This document shows, in pieces, positions 7,803-16,092 of a stretch of DNA of 51,090 nucleotides. Within the stretch, counting starts at the first letter, position 1; each line of letters starts with the position of its first letter. Under the pieces are notes generated by a model. The model was not told where the DNA came from. It searched no databases and saw nothing but the letters and a program-made list of their open reading frames with translations. Source of the DNA: a virus. The DNA lies in IMG/VR virus record IMGVR_UViG_3300034104_005609, positions 1 to 51,090 of that record; one strand, written 5' to 3'. Both the position numbers and the translations under genes were made by a program.

Positions 7803-7840
7803 GGTCATTCTAAAAGAACTGACCTCTCTTTGTTTTTATT
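7803..7840 (+). terminator. Hairpin with U-rich tail in the leader of the tail-fibre gene
   Basis: GGTCA-TTC and GAA-C-TGACC form a stem around TAAAA (7803-7824) and are followed by TCTCTTTGTTTTTA. It lies about 40 bases before the fibre gene and 75 bases after the thyA terminator. It looks like a second terminator or an attenuator. The stretch 7729-7800 holds no recognisable promoter. Confidence 0.55.
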
Positions 7841-7880
7841 TAAAGGAGAAAGTCTATTCACGAGGAGATGAAAAGGTCGA

Positions 7881-10130
7881 ATGGCAAATAAGAAATTACA
7901 AATGAAAGAATATAATACATCTAGTGCTGAATGGGACTCACTTCTACCAGTAACAGGTATTGAGTATGTTACTGGCATTAGCTCTAGTATAAGAGATTTT
8001 TTGGGAACACCTAGTAGTGCTAATTTAAGAGCAGCAGTAACAGATGAAACTGGCACAGGAGCGTTAGTATTTGCACAGTCTGCGACACTAACTTATTCAA
8101 ATATAAATTTTGCTACAATTACAGCATCTACGGTTTCTAATTCAACTTTTATAGCTCCAAGTCTAGGAACTGCTACAGCTAATAGTATAAACGCTGTTTC
8201 TTTGTCAGCATCAACCAGTGGATTTACTGTAAGAAACAATACTGCTTCTATTGTTAGAACTGGAACTGGCTCTCTAACTTTTGTTGGTAGCACAGCTAGT
8301 TATACACTAAATAATGGAGGATTTTTATTGGCATCAGATGCAGCACCTAGTGCAAATGAAGGAAAGGTGCTACAGGTAGTTGGAGGAACGCCTTCTTGGG
8401 TATCGGCTGGATCCATTAGTGGATCAGTCGCGATCACGGGCTCACTAGATATTTCTTCAAACTTAGTCGTAAAAGGAACTACTACTCTAACTACTTCATT
8501 AAATGGTGTTGTGCTAGCTTCTTCTGGAGCTATTACTGCAGGCAGTGCAAGTTTAACTAATCAAGTTAGCGGTACGCTTCCTGTTGGTAGGGGTGGGAGT
8601 GGAGCAACAACTTTAACAGGCGTTTTACTTGGAAATGGTACTAGTCCTTTTACAACAGTTACAGCTCCAAGTGGAACTATCGTTGGAACCAGTGATACTC
8701 AAACATTAACAAATAAAACCCTTATTGACGGAACAACTACATTTGCTGATGGCAGTGATAATACTAAGACTATGAAACTTCAATTAGGTTCAATTAGCCC
8801 AGGAGTAGAAGTCGATCTAACTGTTCCGAATCTCAGTGGAGTATTAGCTGTCACTAGTGGGGCTCAAATTTTAACTGATAAAACTTTAAGCACTGGTACA
8901 GTTAGTAGTGGGGTAGTAGTTCAAAAGAGTCCTGTTATAACTTTGGGTGGCGATTTAACTGGAAATGTTACTTTGACCAATCTGGGGAATGGTACTCTAA
9001 CAGCATTAATTGCTGCCAATTCAGTAGCTCTTGGAACTGATACCACAGGTAGTTATGTTGAATCACTTGTTGCTGGATCTGCGATAACACTATCAGGAAA
9101 TAGTGGAGAAGGATCAACACCAACAATAAATAATAATGGAGTTACTTCTTTGGTAGCTGGAACAAATATGGCAGTCAGCACTGGAACGGGTGCAGTCACT
9201 ATCTCAACAATAGCTAATCCGACTTTTAGTGGAACTGTTAACATTGGCACTTTAAATCTAACAAATGCACTCACTGAGGCAGAAGGTGGAACTGGAGAAA
9301 GCACTTATACCTCTGGTCAGATTTTAATTGGTAACAGTAGCAATGGATTAACTAAAGCTTTTATCTCTGGAACTACAAATGAAATTAATGTAACAACTGC
9401 ATCTGGAGCTATAACAATAGGGCTTCCTAATATTGTTAGCGTCACTGGATTAAATGCTAGTGGTAGAATAACAGCTTCATCATTAAATGTCAGCGGATCT
9501 GCAATACTAGGTACGATTGTGGGACCTACTGGATTTTCTGATGGAGATGCAGGTAATCCAGGAATTAATTTTAGTAGTGATACAGATACGGGCATATATC
9601 GCATTGGGACAAATGATATGGGATTTGCCGCTCTTGGAGCACTTAGAGCTTCAGTAAATGTAACTGGTTTTAATGTAGATGGATCATCAAACCTAACTTT
9701 AAACTCTAATATATATGGATTAAATGTAACAGGTGCTCCATACGCAAATCCAAGAATTTTAAGGATAGCTGGAACTGGTGGAGTTGGAACTCCATACACA
9801 GTTGGAACGGATGGATCATCTAGAAGAATTAAAGAAGAAATTCAAAATCTACAATTTGATACTGAGAACTTTTTAAAGTTACAACCAAAAACATATAAAT
9901 TTAAAACTGATATTCAATATAATGGAGCCGCTGCAAAGCCTACAATAGGGTTTATTGCAGAAGAAGCTAAGGAATTAGGACTGGTTCATTTATATCAAGA
10001 AGATTCTGAGGGTATTCCAGACTATTTTGCATATGACAAGTTACCTATCTACTTAATGTCCATAGTAAAACAACAACAAGAACAAATTAAATCACTTACT
10101 GCCCGAATTGAGGCTTTGGAGGGAAATTAA
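7881..10130 (+). CDS. Tail fibre/appendage protein with C-terminal S74 chaperone domain
   Basis: This 749-residue protein is rich in Gly, Ser, Thr and Asn with short beta repeats, including LTNKTL/LTDKTL stretches typical of trimeric phage fibres. Residues from about 646 form a Peptidase_S74 intramolecular chaperone: SSRRIKEEI provides the Ser646-Lys651 pair, followed by LQPKTYKFK and GFIAEEA, and a final coiled coil. In this family the domain assists trimer folding and then cuts itself off before the Ser. The usual SDxxxK is SSxxxK here. It has no sigma-A promoter and leads the lysis genes, which fits late expression. It probably binds the host surface. Confidence 0.88.
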   Translation: MANKKLQMKEYNTSSAEWDSLLPVTGIEYVTGISSSIRDFLGTPSSANLRAAVTDETGTGALVFAQSATLTYSNINFATITASTVSNSTFIAPSLGTATANSINAVSLSASTSGFTVRNNTASIVRTGTGSLTFVGSTASYTLNNGGFLLASDAAPSANEGKVLQVVGGTPSWVSAGSISGSVAITGSLDISSNLVVKGTTTLTTSLNGVVLASSGAITAGSASLTNQVSGTLPVGRGGSGATTLTGVLLGNGTSPFTTVTAPSGTIVGTSDTQTLTNKTLIDGTTTFADGSDNTKTMKLQLGSISPGVEVDLTVPNLSGVLAVTSGAQILTDKTLSTGTVSSGVVVQKSPVITLGGDLTGNVTLTNLGNGTLTALIAANSVALGTDTTGSYVESLVAGSAITLSGNSGEGSTPTINNNGVTSLVAGTNMAVSTGTGAVTISTIANPTFSGTVNIGTLNLTNALTEAEGGTGESTYTSGQILIGNSSNGLTKAFISGTTNEINVTTASGAITIGLPNIVSVTGLNASGRITASSLNVSGSAILGTIVGPTGFSDGDAGNPGINFSSDTDTGIYRIGTNDMGFAALGALRASVNVTGFNVDGSSNLTLNSNIYGLNVTGAPYANPRILRIAGTGGVGTPYTVGTDGSSRRIKEEIQNLQFDTENFLKLQPKTYKFKTDIQYNGAAAKPTIGFIAEEAKELGLVHLYQEDSEGIPDYFAYDKLPIYLMSIVKQQQEQIKSLTARIEALEGN

Positions 10131-10133
10131 TCA

Positions 10134-10523
10134 GTGAAACAGAATATACTTAATGGGATCGTGGCTCTTCTTGGAGGAGCCATTACCTTCCTGTTTGGAG
10201 GGTGGTCGGCTTTGCTTAGCCTATTCTTTTTTGTTATAGTATTAGACTATCTTTCGGGTATTGGTGCTGCAGCTATTAGTGGACAAGGTCTATCAAGTGC
10301 AGTGGGTTTTAAGGGATTAATTAAAAAATTTGCTACTGTAGCAATAGTAGCTCTCTCACATCAAATAGATGGAGTTATGGGTACTGATGTTATCATGTAT
10401 GGAAGCTTGTACTTTTTTATAGCTAATGAACTAATTTCAATTGTTGAAAATTATGGGCGAATGGGACTACCACTTCCGCAAAGGCTGAAAGGAATCATAA
10501 AAGTCTTAAAAGAAAGGGAGTAG
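10134..10523 (+). CDS. Phage holin (family 4-like)
   Basis: Holins make pores in the cell membrane at the end of infection. The 129-residue protein has three or four hydrophobic segments (about residues 5-20, 22-45, 60-78 and 85-100) and the DYLSGIGAA pattern of the TcdE/phi29-type holin family 4 found mostly in Gram-positive phages. The tail is basic (KGIIKVLKERE). The start is GTG, three bases after the fibre gene, with GGAGGG upstream. No endolysin follows here; it must lie outside the window. Confidence 0.85.
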   Translation: MKQNILNGIVALLGGAITFLFGGWSALLSLFFFVIVLDYLSGIGAAAISGQGLSSAVGFKGLIKKFATVAIVALSHQIDGVMGTDVIMYGSLYFFIANELISIVENYGRMGLPLPQRLKGIIKVLKERE

Positions 10524-10530
10524 ACAATAT

Positions 10531-10947
10531 GTGAAGCGTTATATACTACTAACTTTAATTTTAATTTTAACATTTTCTCTATCTTGCACAAACAAACCAA
10601 TAAATAGATATGAATGTAAAGATTTTGAAAACTGGGCTTTGCCACAGTGTAATCCTCCAATATGCTCGGAGATTAGAATATGCACCTATGACCTATATCC
10701 ACAAAGATATTGGAACTCTGTAGAGCTTCAAATATTTCCAGTCGCATTTAAAAGAGCTCGTGTTCAGGAATGGATTGAGCGAGGCGGAGTAGAAGGATTG
10801 AGTTTGAAACAATATATAGAGGGTCAAAACTTGAGATATATTGAGGCTTTAAACTCTGGTAATGAGCAGCTGATACAAGACTTGATAGTAGATGCTGATC
10901 GAGTAGGTTATTATTTAATACCAAGTAAATTTATGGGAGGAAAATAA
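10531..10947 (+). CDS. Lipoprotein-like exported protein in the lysis region
   Basis: A 138-residue protein with a basic start (MKRY), a hydrophobic stretch and a Cys at residue 19 (TFSLSC), so it may be a lipoprotein; the residues before the Cys are not the ideal L-x-x-C box. The mature part has several more cysteines (residues about 34-51: C, C, C, C) that could form disulphides outside the cell. The GTG start lies 8 bases after the holin stop, with AAAGGGAG upstream. It may act in lysis control or surface exclusion; the evidence is position only. Confidence 0.65.
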   Translation: MKRYILLTLILILTFSLSCTNKPINRYECKDFENWALPQCNPPICSEIRICTYDLYPQRYWNSVELQIFPVAFKRARVQEWIERGGVEGLSLKQYIEGQNLRYIEALNSGNEQLIQDLIVDADRVGYYLIPSKFMGGK

Positions 10948-10949
10948 CA

Positions 10950-11162
10950 ATGATAAACAGAGATTATATTGCTATTGCTTTTATTTCTATTCTAGGATTA
11001 ATTGTTATAACAGGAATCACAGGCGTTCTTTTCGTAGATCAGCCGATGCAACAATCACCAAGTGAGGCAGCTTTCATAGATATGGTTAAGAATATAGCTA
11101 TATTTGTTACTGGGGCTCTAAATGGATTATTGTTTGCAGGAAAAGGAAATGACAAGAAATAA
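10950..11162 (+). CDS. Small two-helix membrane protein, holin/antiholin-like
   Basis: Seventy residues with two hydrophobic helices (about 7-29 and 46-64) joined by a polar loop and ending in a charged KGNDKK tail. This is the shape of small class II holins and antiholins. ATG follows GGGAGG and starts 3 bases after the lipoprotein-like gene. With a larger holin two genes upstream it may be a second pore former or a regulator of lysis timing. I cannot tell which. Confidence 0.6.
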   Translation: MINRDYIAIAFISILGLIVITGITGVLFVDQPMQQSPSEAAFIDMVKNIAIFVTGALNGLLFAGKGNDKK

Positions 11163-11174
11163 GGAGGGGTTCTA

Positions 11175-11510
11175 GTGTCATATGCATCTGCAGTAAAAAC
11201 AGCCTCTATTGCGGCTTCTGGTACTTTTTCTGATGCTGTATATCTAGCAGGAAACACTTTGTTAGCAATAGAAATGCCTTCGGCTTGGACAACAGCTAGT
11301 ATCAGCATTTTAGCAAGTTCAGATGGAAACACATATAGAGATGTAGTAAATATTAATGGAGTAGCAATTACAATATCAGCTTCTGCTGACAAGTATATAG
11401 TTCTTGATTCTGATAATACACTAGGAATTAATTACTTAAAATTGAAAAGTAGTGCAACTCAGGAAGCTGCAAGAACACTAACTCTAATTAGCAGAGGAAT
11501 TGTTCAGTAA
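11175..11510 (+). CDS. Small beta-rich virion protein
   Basis: A 111-residue protein of Ala, Ser and Thr-rich beta strands with AGNTLLAIEMPSAW then SISILASSDGNTY. This pattern is seen in small phage structural proteins near tail fibres, and I take it as a virion component or fibre accessory. The GTG at 11175 follows AAGGAGGGG. It is the last gene before a strong terminator, so it is probably co-transcribed with the fibre and lysis genes. Its exact place in the virion is not known. Confidence 0.6.
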   Translation: MSYASAVKTASIAASGTFSDAVYLAGNTLLAIEMPSAWTTASISILASSDGNTYRDVVNINGVAITISASADKYIVLDSDNTLGINYLKLKSSATQEAARTLTLISRGIVQ

Positions 11511-11515
11511 ATATT

Positions 11516-11543
11516 AAGCCCTCATTGTGAGGGCTTTTTTTTA
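11516..11543 (+). terminator. Rho-independent terminator
   Basis: A nine-pair stem (AAGCCCTCA and TGAGGGCTT, loop TTG) is followed directly by a T run. It ends the fibre and lysis transcript. Confidence 0.93.
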
Positions 11544-11572
11544 TTGACAAAATTAACAATTCATGATATAAT
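11544..11572 (+). promoter_or_regulatory. Consensus sigma-A promoter, TTGACA-N17-TATAAT
   Basis: Both boxes are perfect (11544-11549 and 11567-11572), the spacer is 17 bases and there is a TGA extended -10. It begins directly after the terminator and drives the small genes and probably the sugar cassette. Confidence 0.93.
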
Positions 11573-11600
11573 TAATTATAAACCAAAAAGGATTGTGATA

Positions 11601-11789
11601 TTGATGAGGCACTTTACCATATCAACTTTTAACTGTACTCAATGTAATAATTCTATTTCACTACCACGCAAAGCCTCAAAGCAAAGAGAGCGTGGGCATT
11701 TAAAACGCATTTATTGTATTAGATGCAAAGAAGAAATTAATCATACAGAGAAAAGGGAGTTTGACTATGAAAGCAATTTTCAACTATGA
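11601..11789 (+). CDS. Small zinc-ribbon protein
   Basis: About 61 residues with two CxxC pairs (CTQC and CIRC) set 27 residues apart in a basic background, so one zinc ribbon. Small proteins of this kind bind nucleic acid or RNA polymerase in phages, but the role here is unknown. The start is TTG at 11601 (eight bases after AAGGA) or the next codon, ATG at 11604. A longer frame starting at 11544 would begin inside the promoter and is rejected. The end overlaps the next gene. Confidence 0.7.
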   Translation: MMRHFTISTFNCTQCNNSISLPRKASKQRERGHLKRIYCIRCKEEINHTEKREFDYESNFQL

Positions 11790-12204
11790 TTCAGAAAAAA
11801 AGATTGCTCAGGTAACACTATCTAAACAAGGAATTACTGTTACAGGAACTGCAAAGGCACATCCAGATGATGGAGTTCATGCTAGTGAGTTTACTGGTTT
11901 AACTATTGCAGAGATGAGAGCATACAAGAAATTTGTTGAGCGAAGATCTCGTAAAAAGAAGTCTATGCAGAAATGGTTTCTAGCTCAAGCAGAATATTAT
12001 GCAAAGCTTGCAGATGAAGATATTGAAACTTCAAAAAGAATAGAAGAAGAAATAGATTTTTATATTGAACAAAAGTCTAAGTTTTATAATACGCTAAAAA
12101 ATCCTCCACAAAAAATTAAATGGGCTGAGCTCAATGATGTTCAACTAAATGACAATTTTAAGAAAGCACTAGATGGAGGAATGCTAGATGGGAATTCACA
12201 CTGA
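11767..12204 (+). CDS. Unknown coiled-coil-like protein (145 aa)
   Basis: I do not recognise it. The N-terminal 50 residues look like a small beta domain (AIFNYDSEKKIAQVTL). Residues about 55-115 are a long charged helix with a basic RRSRKKK patch and heptad-like spacing, probably a coiled coil. The ATG at 11767 sits seven bases after AAAAGGGAG and is preferred to the TTG at 11761. It overlaps the zinc-ribbon gene upstream and the next gene downstream, so all belong to one transcript. Confidence 0.68.
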   Translation: MKAIFNYDSEKKIAQVTLSKQGITVTGTAKAHPDDGVHASEFTGLTIAEMRAYKKFVERRSRKKKSMQKWFLAQAEYYAKLADEDIETSKRIEEEIDFYIEQKSKFYNTLKNPPQKIKWAELNDVQLNDNFKKALDGGMLDGNSH

Positions 12205-12388
12205 TAGATGGGCTCGAGCCGACGAAGAAATGAAGTTTTATGATGCCCAGCTAGAACAACTTACTACCTCTCCTGTCTTTTTAACTTTAATTAAAGGCAC
12301 GGCTAGACCTATTGTTGACCCTAAAACACAACTCTTTATAGGATATGAACCTAAGAAAGTCAGGAGGTCTAGAAGAGATGGCGTTTAA
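12188..12388 (+). CDS. Small unknown protein (66 aa)
   Basis: A short soluble protein with a basic C-terminus (PKKVRRSRRDGV). No known motif is visible. The ATG follows GGAGGAATGCT and overlaps the previous gene by 17 bases, and the next gene begins inside its end, so it is part of a tightly coupled early run. Confidence 0.62.
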   Translation: MGIHTDRWARADEEMKFYDAQLEQLTTSPVFLTLIKGTARPIVDPKTQLFIGYEPKKVRRSRRDGV

Positions 12389-12665
12389 GATTGATGTGTT
12401 AAAATCCAAAAATTATATAGTATATCATAAAGATTATAGATTTAAAGAAGACTGGCTTCTTCAGGCTCATTTGTTAAAAGCTCAACGAGCAATGGATTTT
12501 ATCCAGTTTTTAGATGAGAAGTATGGCGATCAGGTTCGTATTATAAGGGAATCATATGTATGTCCTGTTGAAAAAGTTTATACTGGACCAGCTGGATTCA
12601 AGCTAGAGTTTCTGAATAAAAAAGCAGCAGAAGATTATTGTAGCGTACTAAATGGGTTAGGGTGA
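12378..12665 (+). CDS. Small unknown protein (95 aa)
   Basis: A soluble protein of unknown role, with lengths and layout (short strand, long helix AHLLKAQRAMDFIQFLDEKYG, strand, helix) like a small ferredoxin-type fold. The ATG at 12378 follows AGGAGG by ten bases; a frame extension to 12345 has no such site. Its general pattern resembles the small protein at 910-1197 (a helix ending in DEKYG/KDNYD, then VRI), so the two may be distant relatives. Confidence 0.6.
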   Translation: MAFKIDVLKSKNYIVYHKDYRFKEDWLLQAHLLKAQRAMDFIQFLDEKYGDQVRIIRESYVCPVEKVYTGPAGFKLEFLNKKAAEDYCSVLNGLG

Positions 12666-12670
12666 GGATA

Positions 12671-13105
12671 GTGTCAAAAACAATTGTTTTAGTTACTGGT
12701 GGATTTGATCCATTACACTCTGGTCATATAGCCTATTTTAATTCAGCCAAGAGACTAGGAGACTTACTCGTAGTTGGGCTTAATAGTGATGAATGGCTAA
12801 CTAGAAAAAAGGGTAAATCATTTTTATCTTTTTATGAGCGAAATGCAATAATATCTAATCTAAAAATGGTAGATTTGACTATTGGTTTTAATGACGATGA
12901 TGGATCTGCTTGTGAAGCTATACGAGAAACTAGAAATATATTTAGACAAGATAAAATTATTTTTGCTAATGGTGGAGATAGAACTGCGAACAATATTCCC
13001 GAGATGTCTGTCATAGATGAAAGTTTAATATTTGAATTTGGTGTTGGTGGCGAAGATAAAAAGAATAGTTCAAGTTGGATTTTGAAAGAGTGGAGTACTA
13101 GATGA
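12671..13105 (+). CDS. Nucleotidyltransferase of the TagD/RfaE-C type
   Basis: These enzymes join CTP or ATP to a phosphorylated alcohol or sugar (for example glycerol-3-phosphate or heptose-1-phosphate). The 144-residue protein has GGFDPLHSGH (HSGH at residues 16-19), LGDLLVVGLNSD, the KKGKSF phosphate loop and an SSSW segment replacing the ISTT-type motif near the end. The late GGDRTANNIPE and GVGGEDK segments fit the heptose-type branch better than classical TagD. The start is GTG at 12671 or 12662; the site is weak because the previous gene ends here. It opens the sugar cassette. Confidence 0.85.
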   Translation: MSKTIVLVTGGFDPLHSGHIAYFNSAKRLGDLLVVGLNSDEWLTRKKGKSFLSFYERNAIISNLKMVDLTIGFNDDDGSACEAIRETRNIFRQDKIIFANGGDRTANNIPEMSVIDESLIFEFGVGGEDKKNSSSWILKEWSTR

Positions 13106-13797
13106 TAAATATAGATAGAGTTTATATTATATGTTCTGAAAAATATGAAGCTGATAAGTATGAAAAATGGCAACAATGGCTAGACAGTAATAATATTAAT
13201 GGCGAGATATCATTCTATAAATGGGGTACAGAGTTAACACAAGAAGAGGTTGATTCTTATGTACTCAGAGATGGGACATTGGAAAAATATTACCCTTGGA
13301 GAACTGGATATCCTATTAGAAATTCAGAAGCTTCAATAGCTATTAATTTTATTAAAATATTTGAAGATGCCTATAAAAAAGGATATAATAGAATATTGAC
13401 ATTAGAAAGCGATGTTCTTCTACACCCAGACTTTATAAGTAAAGTTAACGAAATATTAAAGATGACTGAGCAAGTAGACTTAAATGTAATATCAATTGGT
13501 TGTGGAATGGGATATAGGATCAAGTCCGAAAGTGGAGAAAATATCATAGCTGGAGTTAATCAGTTTAGATGTGCCGATAGCTTAATTTTTACAAATACAG
13601 CAATAGATTATTTCTATAATAATCTAAAGCAAATCAGAGTGCCAGTTGACGAAGAGTTTACTAGAGCAGTTCAAGAAAATCATATCTCGGTATATTGGTT
13701 AGAGCCACCAATTGCAATTCAACAATCACAAATGGCTGGCAATTCTAGTCAAACACAAAATGGGAATTATAACTTAAGGATTCCATGGGAGATATAG
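13102..13797 (+). CDS. Glycosyltransferase, GT25-like
   Basis: A 231-residue protein with a GT-A pattern. After an N-terminal IDRVYIIC strand comes a segment SIAINFIKIFEDAYKKGYNRILTLESDV, which matches the GT25-type 'helix then L-E-(D/S)-D-(V)' nucleotide and metal site. The usual EDD is ESD here. A late VDEEFTRAV may help catalysis. The ATG overlaps the TGA of the nucleotidyltransferase gene. It should act in the cytoplasm, with unknown donor and acceptor. Confidence 0.68.
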   Translation: MINIDRVYIICSEKYEADKYEKWQQWLDSNNINGEISFYKWGTELTQEEVDSYVLRDGTLEKYYPWRTGYPIRNSEASIAINFIKIFEDAYKKGYNRILTLESDVLLHPDFISKVNEILKMTEQVDLNVISIGCGMGYRIKSESGENIIAGVNQFRCADSLIFTNTAIDYFYNNLKQIRVPVDEEFTRAVQENHISVYWLEPPIAIQQSQMAGNSSQTQNGNYNLRIPWEI

Positions 13798-13798
13798 T

Positions 13799-14515
13799 AT
13801 GTCATTAAATATACAACCTTTTATTTTTAACTGGCGAAATCAATATGATAAAACAAAGAAAATAGAATCTTCATTACTGAAAATATTTGATCGAGTCGAT
13901 GTTATTAATAGCGATGAGCTACACAATGAGCCTCAGTGGACAAATATAGGAGAACAAGCATATTTTGCAGAGCAGTTTTTAACCGCAGTAAATATGTTTG
14001 ATGGCGATATTTTCTTTCACATTCAAGGCGATATAGAATTTGATAGATGGGAAGAGTTAGTTGATGCCGCACAAAAATATTATGAAAAATATCAATGGGG
14101 CATATATGCTCCTAATGTAGATTATACTTGGTATAGCTCACAAAATGCAGATATTCAGACTATTAGATTTACAGAAGATACGAATCTTCGAGCTGTTTCA
14201 AATCCAGATTGCACTATATGGTTTATACATCGAGATATAATTAATACTCTAAAACAGAATCCATTTGATTTATCTTTTATGAAGTACGGCTGGGGCTTAG
14301 ATTTAATCCTGTGTGGTAATTCTTACCTTCAGAAAAGATTAGTTATGCGAGATTATGAGTTTACTGTAGACCACCCCCCTGGAACAGGATATATGCAGAA
14401 TGAAGCATTTGAAGAGCTAGGAGTGTTATTGAGTAAATGTAACCCAGACTTACAGAATGTAATACAAGCTATTAGGTTTGATAGAAATTTTTTAGTAAAT
14501 TATTTTAGGAGTTAA
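13799..14515 (+). CDS. Putative glycosyltransferase (GT-A-like)
   Basis: A 238-residue protein probably of GT-A type: an N-terminal strand (IQPFIFNWRN), a metal-site-like stretch IFFHIQGDIEFD, then WFIHRDII and YGWGLDLILC, the last resembling the acceptor-side GWG-D motif of several glycosyltransferase families. It starts two bases after the preceding gene and ends two bases before the fucosyltransferase gene, so all are coupled. The assignment rests on pattern and context. Confidence 0.55.
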   Translation: MSLNIQPFIFNWRNQYDKTKKIESSLLKIFDRVDVINSDELHNEPQWTNIGEQAYFAEQFLTAVNMFDGDIFFHIQGDIEFDRWEELVDAAQKYYEKYQWGIYAPNVDYTWYSSQNADIQTIRFTEDTNLRAVSNPDCTIWFIHRDIINTLKQNPFDLSFMKYGWGLDLILCGNSYLQKRLVMRDYEFTVDHPPGTGYMQNEAFEELGVLLSKCNPDLQNVIQAIRFDRNFLVNYFRS

Positions 14516-14516
14516 T

Positions 14517-15374
14517 ATGAATATAGCATATCTGGATTTCTGGCCTGGCTTCGACCCTAATTGTAACTGGTTTAATTTATTATTTTCAGATTATTTTGAT
14601 AGTCGAGAAATCAACTTCGGCTCTGATGCAAAAGAGGCTGATGTCATTGTATTCTCCTCGTTTGGCCTTGAGCACCTAGCACAGGGTATCAATAAAAAAG
14701 CTATAAAGATATTTTATACAGGAGAAAATCATAGACCGCCCCATTACTGTGATTTCTCCTTTTCTTTTGACATAGACTCTTATGGAGGGAAAAACTTAAG
14801 ACTTCCAATTTGGTATCTGTATATAAATTGGTGGAATCAACCTGACTTTCCTCATGCGAGAATAACTCCAGAGATGCTGATAAAAAAATGGGATCCAGAT
14901 GAAGTCTTAAATAGAGAAAACTTTTGCTCTATCGTAATTGGAAATCCAGTTAAAAATAGAATTGAAGTAGCTCAAAAGTTAAATCAACTAGCTCCAGTTC
15001 ATGGCTATGGAGCAGTTTTTGGAAATTCTTATTCTGGAGATAAAGTTAAACTCTTAGAACGCTATAAATATAATATATGCTTTGAAAATACAATAGCTGA
15101 TGGATATGTAACAGAAAAATTATTAGAGGCTAAGACTGCTGGTTGTATTCCCATCTATTATGGAGACCGAGAATCTGTTGCTAGAGATTTTAATTATAAA
15201 AGTTTTATAAATTTTTATGATTATAAAAATGCAGAAGAATTATTTGATTACATACTTACACTTGAAAAAAATAAAGAAATGTGCTATAATATATTAAATG
15301 AGAAATTATTTAATGAGAATCCAACACTAGATTTTATTTATAATTTCCTAAACAAGAATAGAATAGGTGGATAG
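14517..15374 (+). CDS. Fucosyltransferase, family GT10-like
   Basis: GT10 enzymes move L-fucose from GDP-fucose onto a sugar acceptor (alpha-1,3/1,4). The 285-residue protein has the family's YTGEN (67-71), a beta segment before it, and the GDP-fucose signature FEN-x5-GYVTEKL (189-203) followed by AGCIPIYYG. Its donor would be made by the gmd and fcl products encoded about 4.5 kb downstream. There is no membrane segment, so it works in the cytoplasm. The ATG is preceded by TTAGGAG. Another deoxy- or heptose donor cannot be excluded. Confidence 0.85.
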   Translation: MNIAYLDFWPGFDPNCNWFNLLFSDYFDSREINFGSDAKEADVIVFSSFGLEHLAQGINKKAIKIFYTGENHRPPHYCDFSFSFDIDSYGGKNLRLPIWYLYINWWNQPDFPHARITPEMLIKKWDPDEVLNRENFCSIVIGNPVKNRIEVAQKLNQLAPVHGYGAVFGNSYSGDKVKLLERYKYNICFENTIADGYVTEKLLEAKTAGCIPIYYGDRESVARDFNYKSFINFYDYKNAEELFDYILTLEKNKEMCYNILNEKLFNENPTLDFIYNFLNKNRIGG

Positions 15375-15377
15375 ATT

Positions 15378-16091
15378 ATGATTTGTGTATTAACTCATCA
15401 GGGGCTTGGAGATCATATTATTTGTAACGGGTTGATTAGGAGTCTTCTAGAAAAGCATGATTCAATCGTGTTATTTGTAAAAGAAAATATTTTTCTTAGC
15501 GTTCAAAGAATGTATGACAATGAATCAAGGATATTTTGTTTTCCAATGTTAAAGTCCGCAGGAGAAGAAGACTACTTTTCTTTTTTTACAAAAAATAAAA
15601 ATACAATGAAGATTGGTTTTTCCAAGTATTGGGAATTAGTGCATAAGTCTTTAGAAATAACAGAGGAATTTTTAGAGCAAAAATTTGACTATAATTTTTA
15701 TAAGCTGGCAGATATAAATTTTGAAAACAGATGGAAAAAATTTAGTTTTCAAAGAAGTTATGAAGATGAAAATAGAGTATTTAAGAAGTTAAACCCAGAT
15801 AATGAACCATATATATTTGTTCATGATGATATTGCTAGAGGATTTGCATTAAATCCTAGTAATCCAAATAATTATAAAATTATAAAAAACGATCCCAGTG
15901 AATTAATTTTTTCAATGATTTCTATACTAGAAAATGCAGAAGAAATACACTGTATGGAAAGTTCATTTAATGCATTAATTGAATGCTTACCAACTATAAA
16001 AGATAATAAATTATTTTATCATTCAAAAGTTAGGAATTATCCCTATTGGCTAATTTCAACTACTAAAAGAAACTGGAGTATAATAGATTGA
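15378..16091 (+). CDS. Putative GT9-like glycosyltransferase
   Basis: A 237-residue protein starting with MICVLTHQGLGDHIICNGLIRSL. That GLGDHI strand-turn-helix resembles the N-terminal Rossmann unit of GT-B enzymes of the heptosyltransferase type. The second half (YIFVHDDIARGF, then AEEIHCMESSFNALIE) fits the donor-binding half in a shortened form. It is shorter than classical GT9 proteins (over 300 residues), so it could be a minimal or divergent member. The gene lies in the coupled sugar run. Confidence 0.55.
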   Translation: MICVLTHQGLGDHIICNGLIRSLLEKHDSIVLFVKENIFLSVQRMYDNESRIFCFPMLKSAGEEDYFSFFTKNKNTMKIGFSKYWELVHKSLEITEEFLEQKFDYNFYKLADINFENRWKKFSFQRSYEDENRVFKKLNPDNEPYIFVHDDIARGFALNPSNPNNYKIIKNDPSELIFSMISILENAEEIHCMESSFNALIECLPTIKDNKLFYHSKVRNYPYWLISTTKRNWSIID

Positions 16092-16092
16092 T

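Noticed and set aside
7805-9799. Minus-strand frames inside the fibre gene
   Set aside because: They mirror the repetitive Gly/Ser/Thr codons of the fibre, have no ribosome binding sites and no recognisable product.
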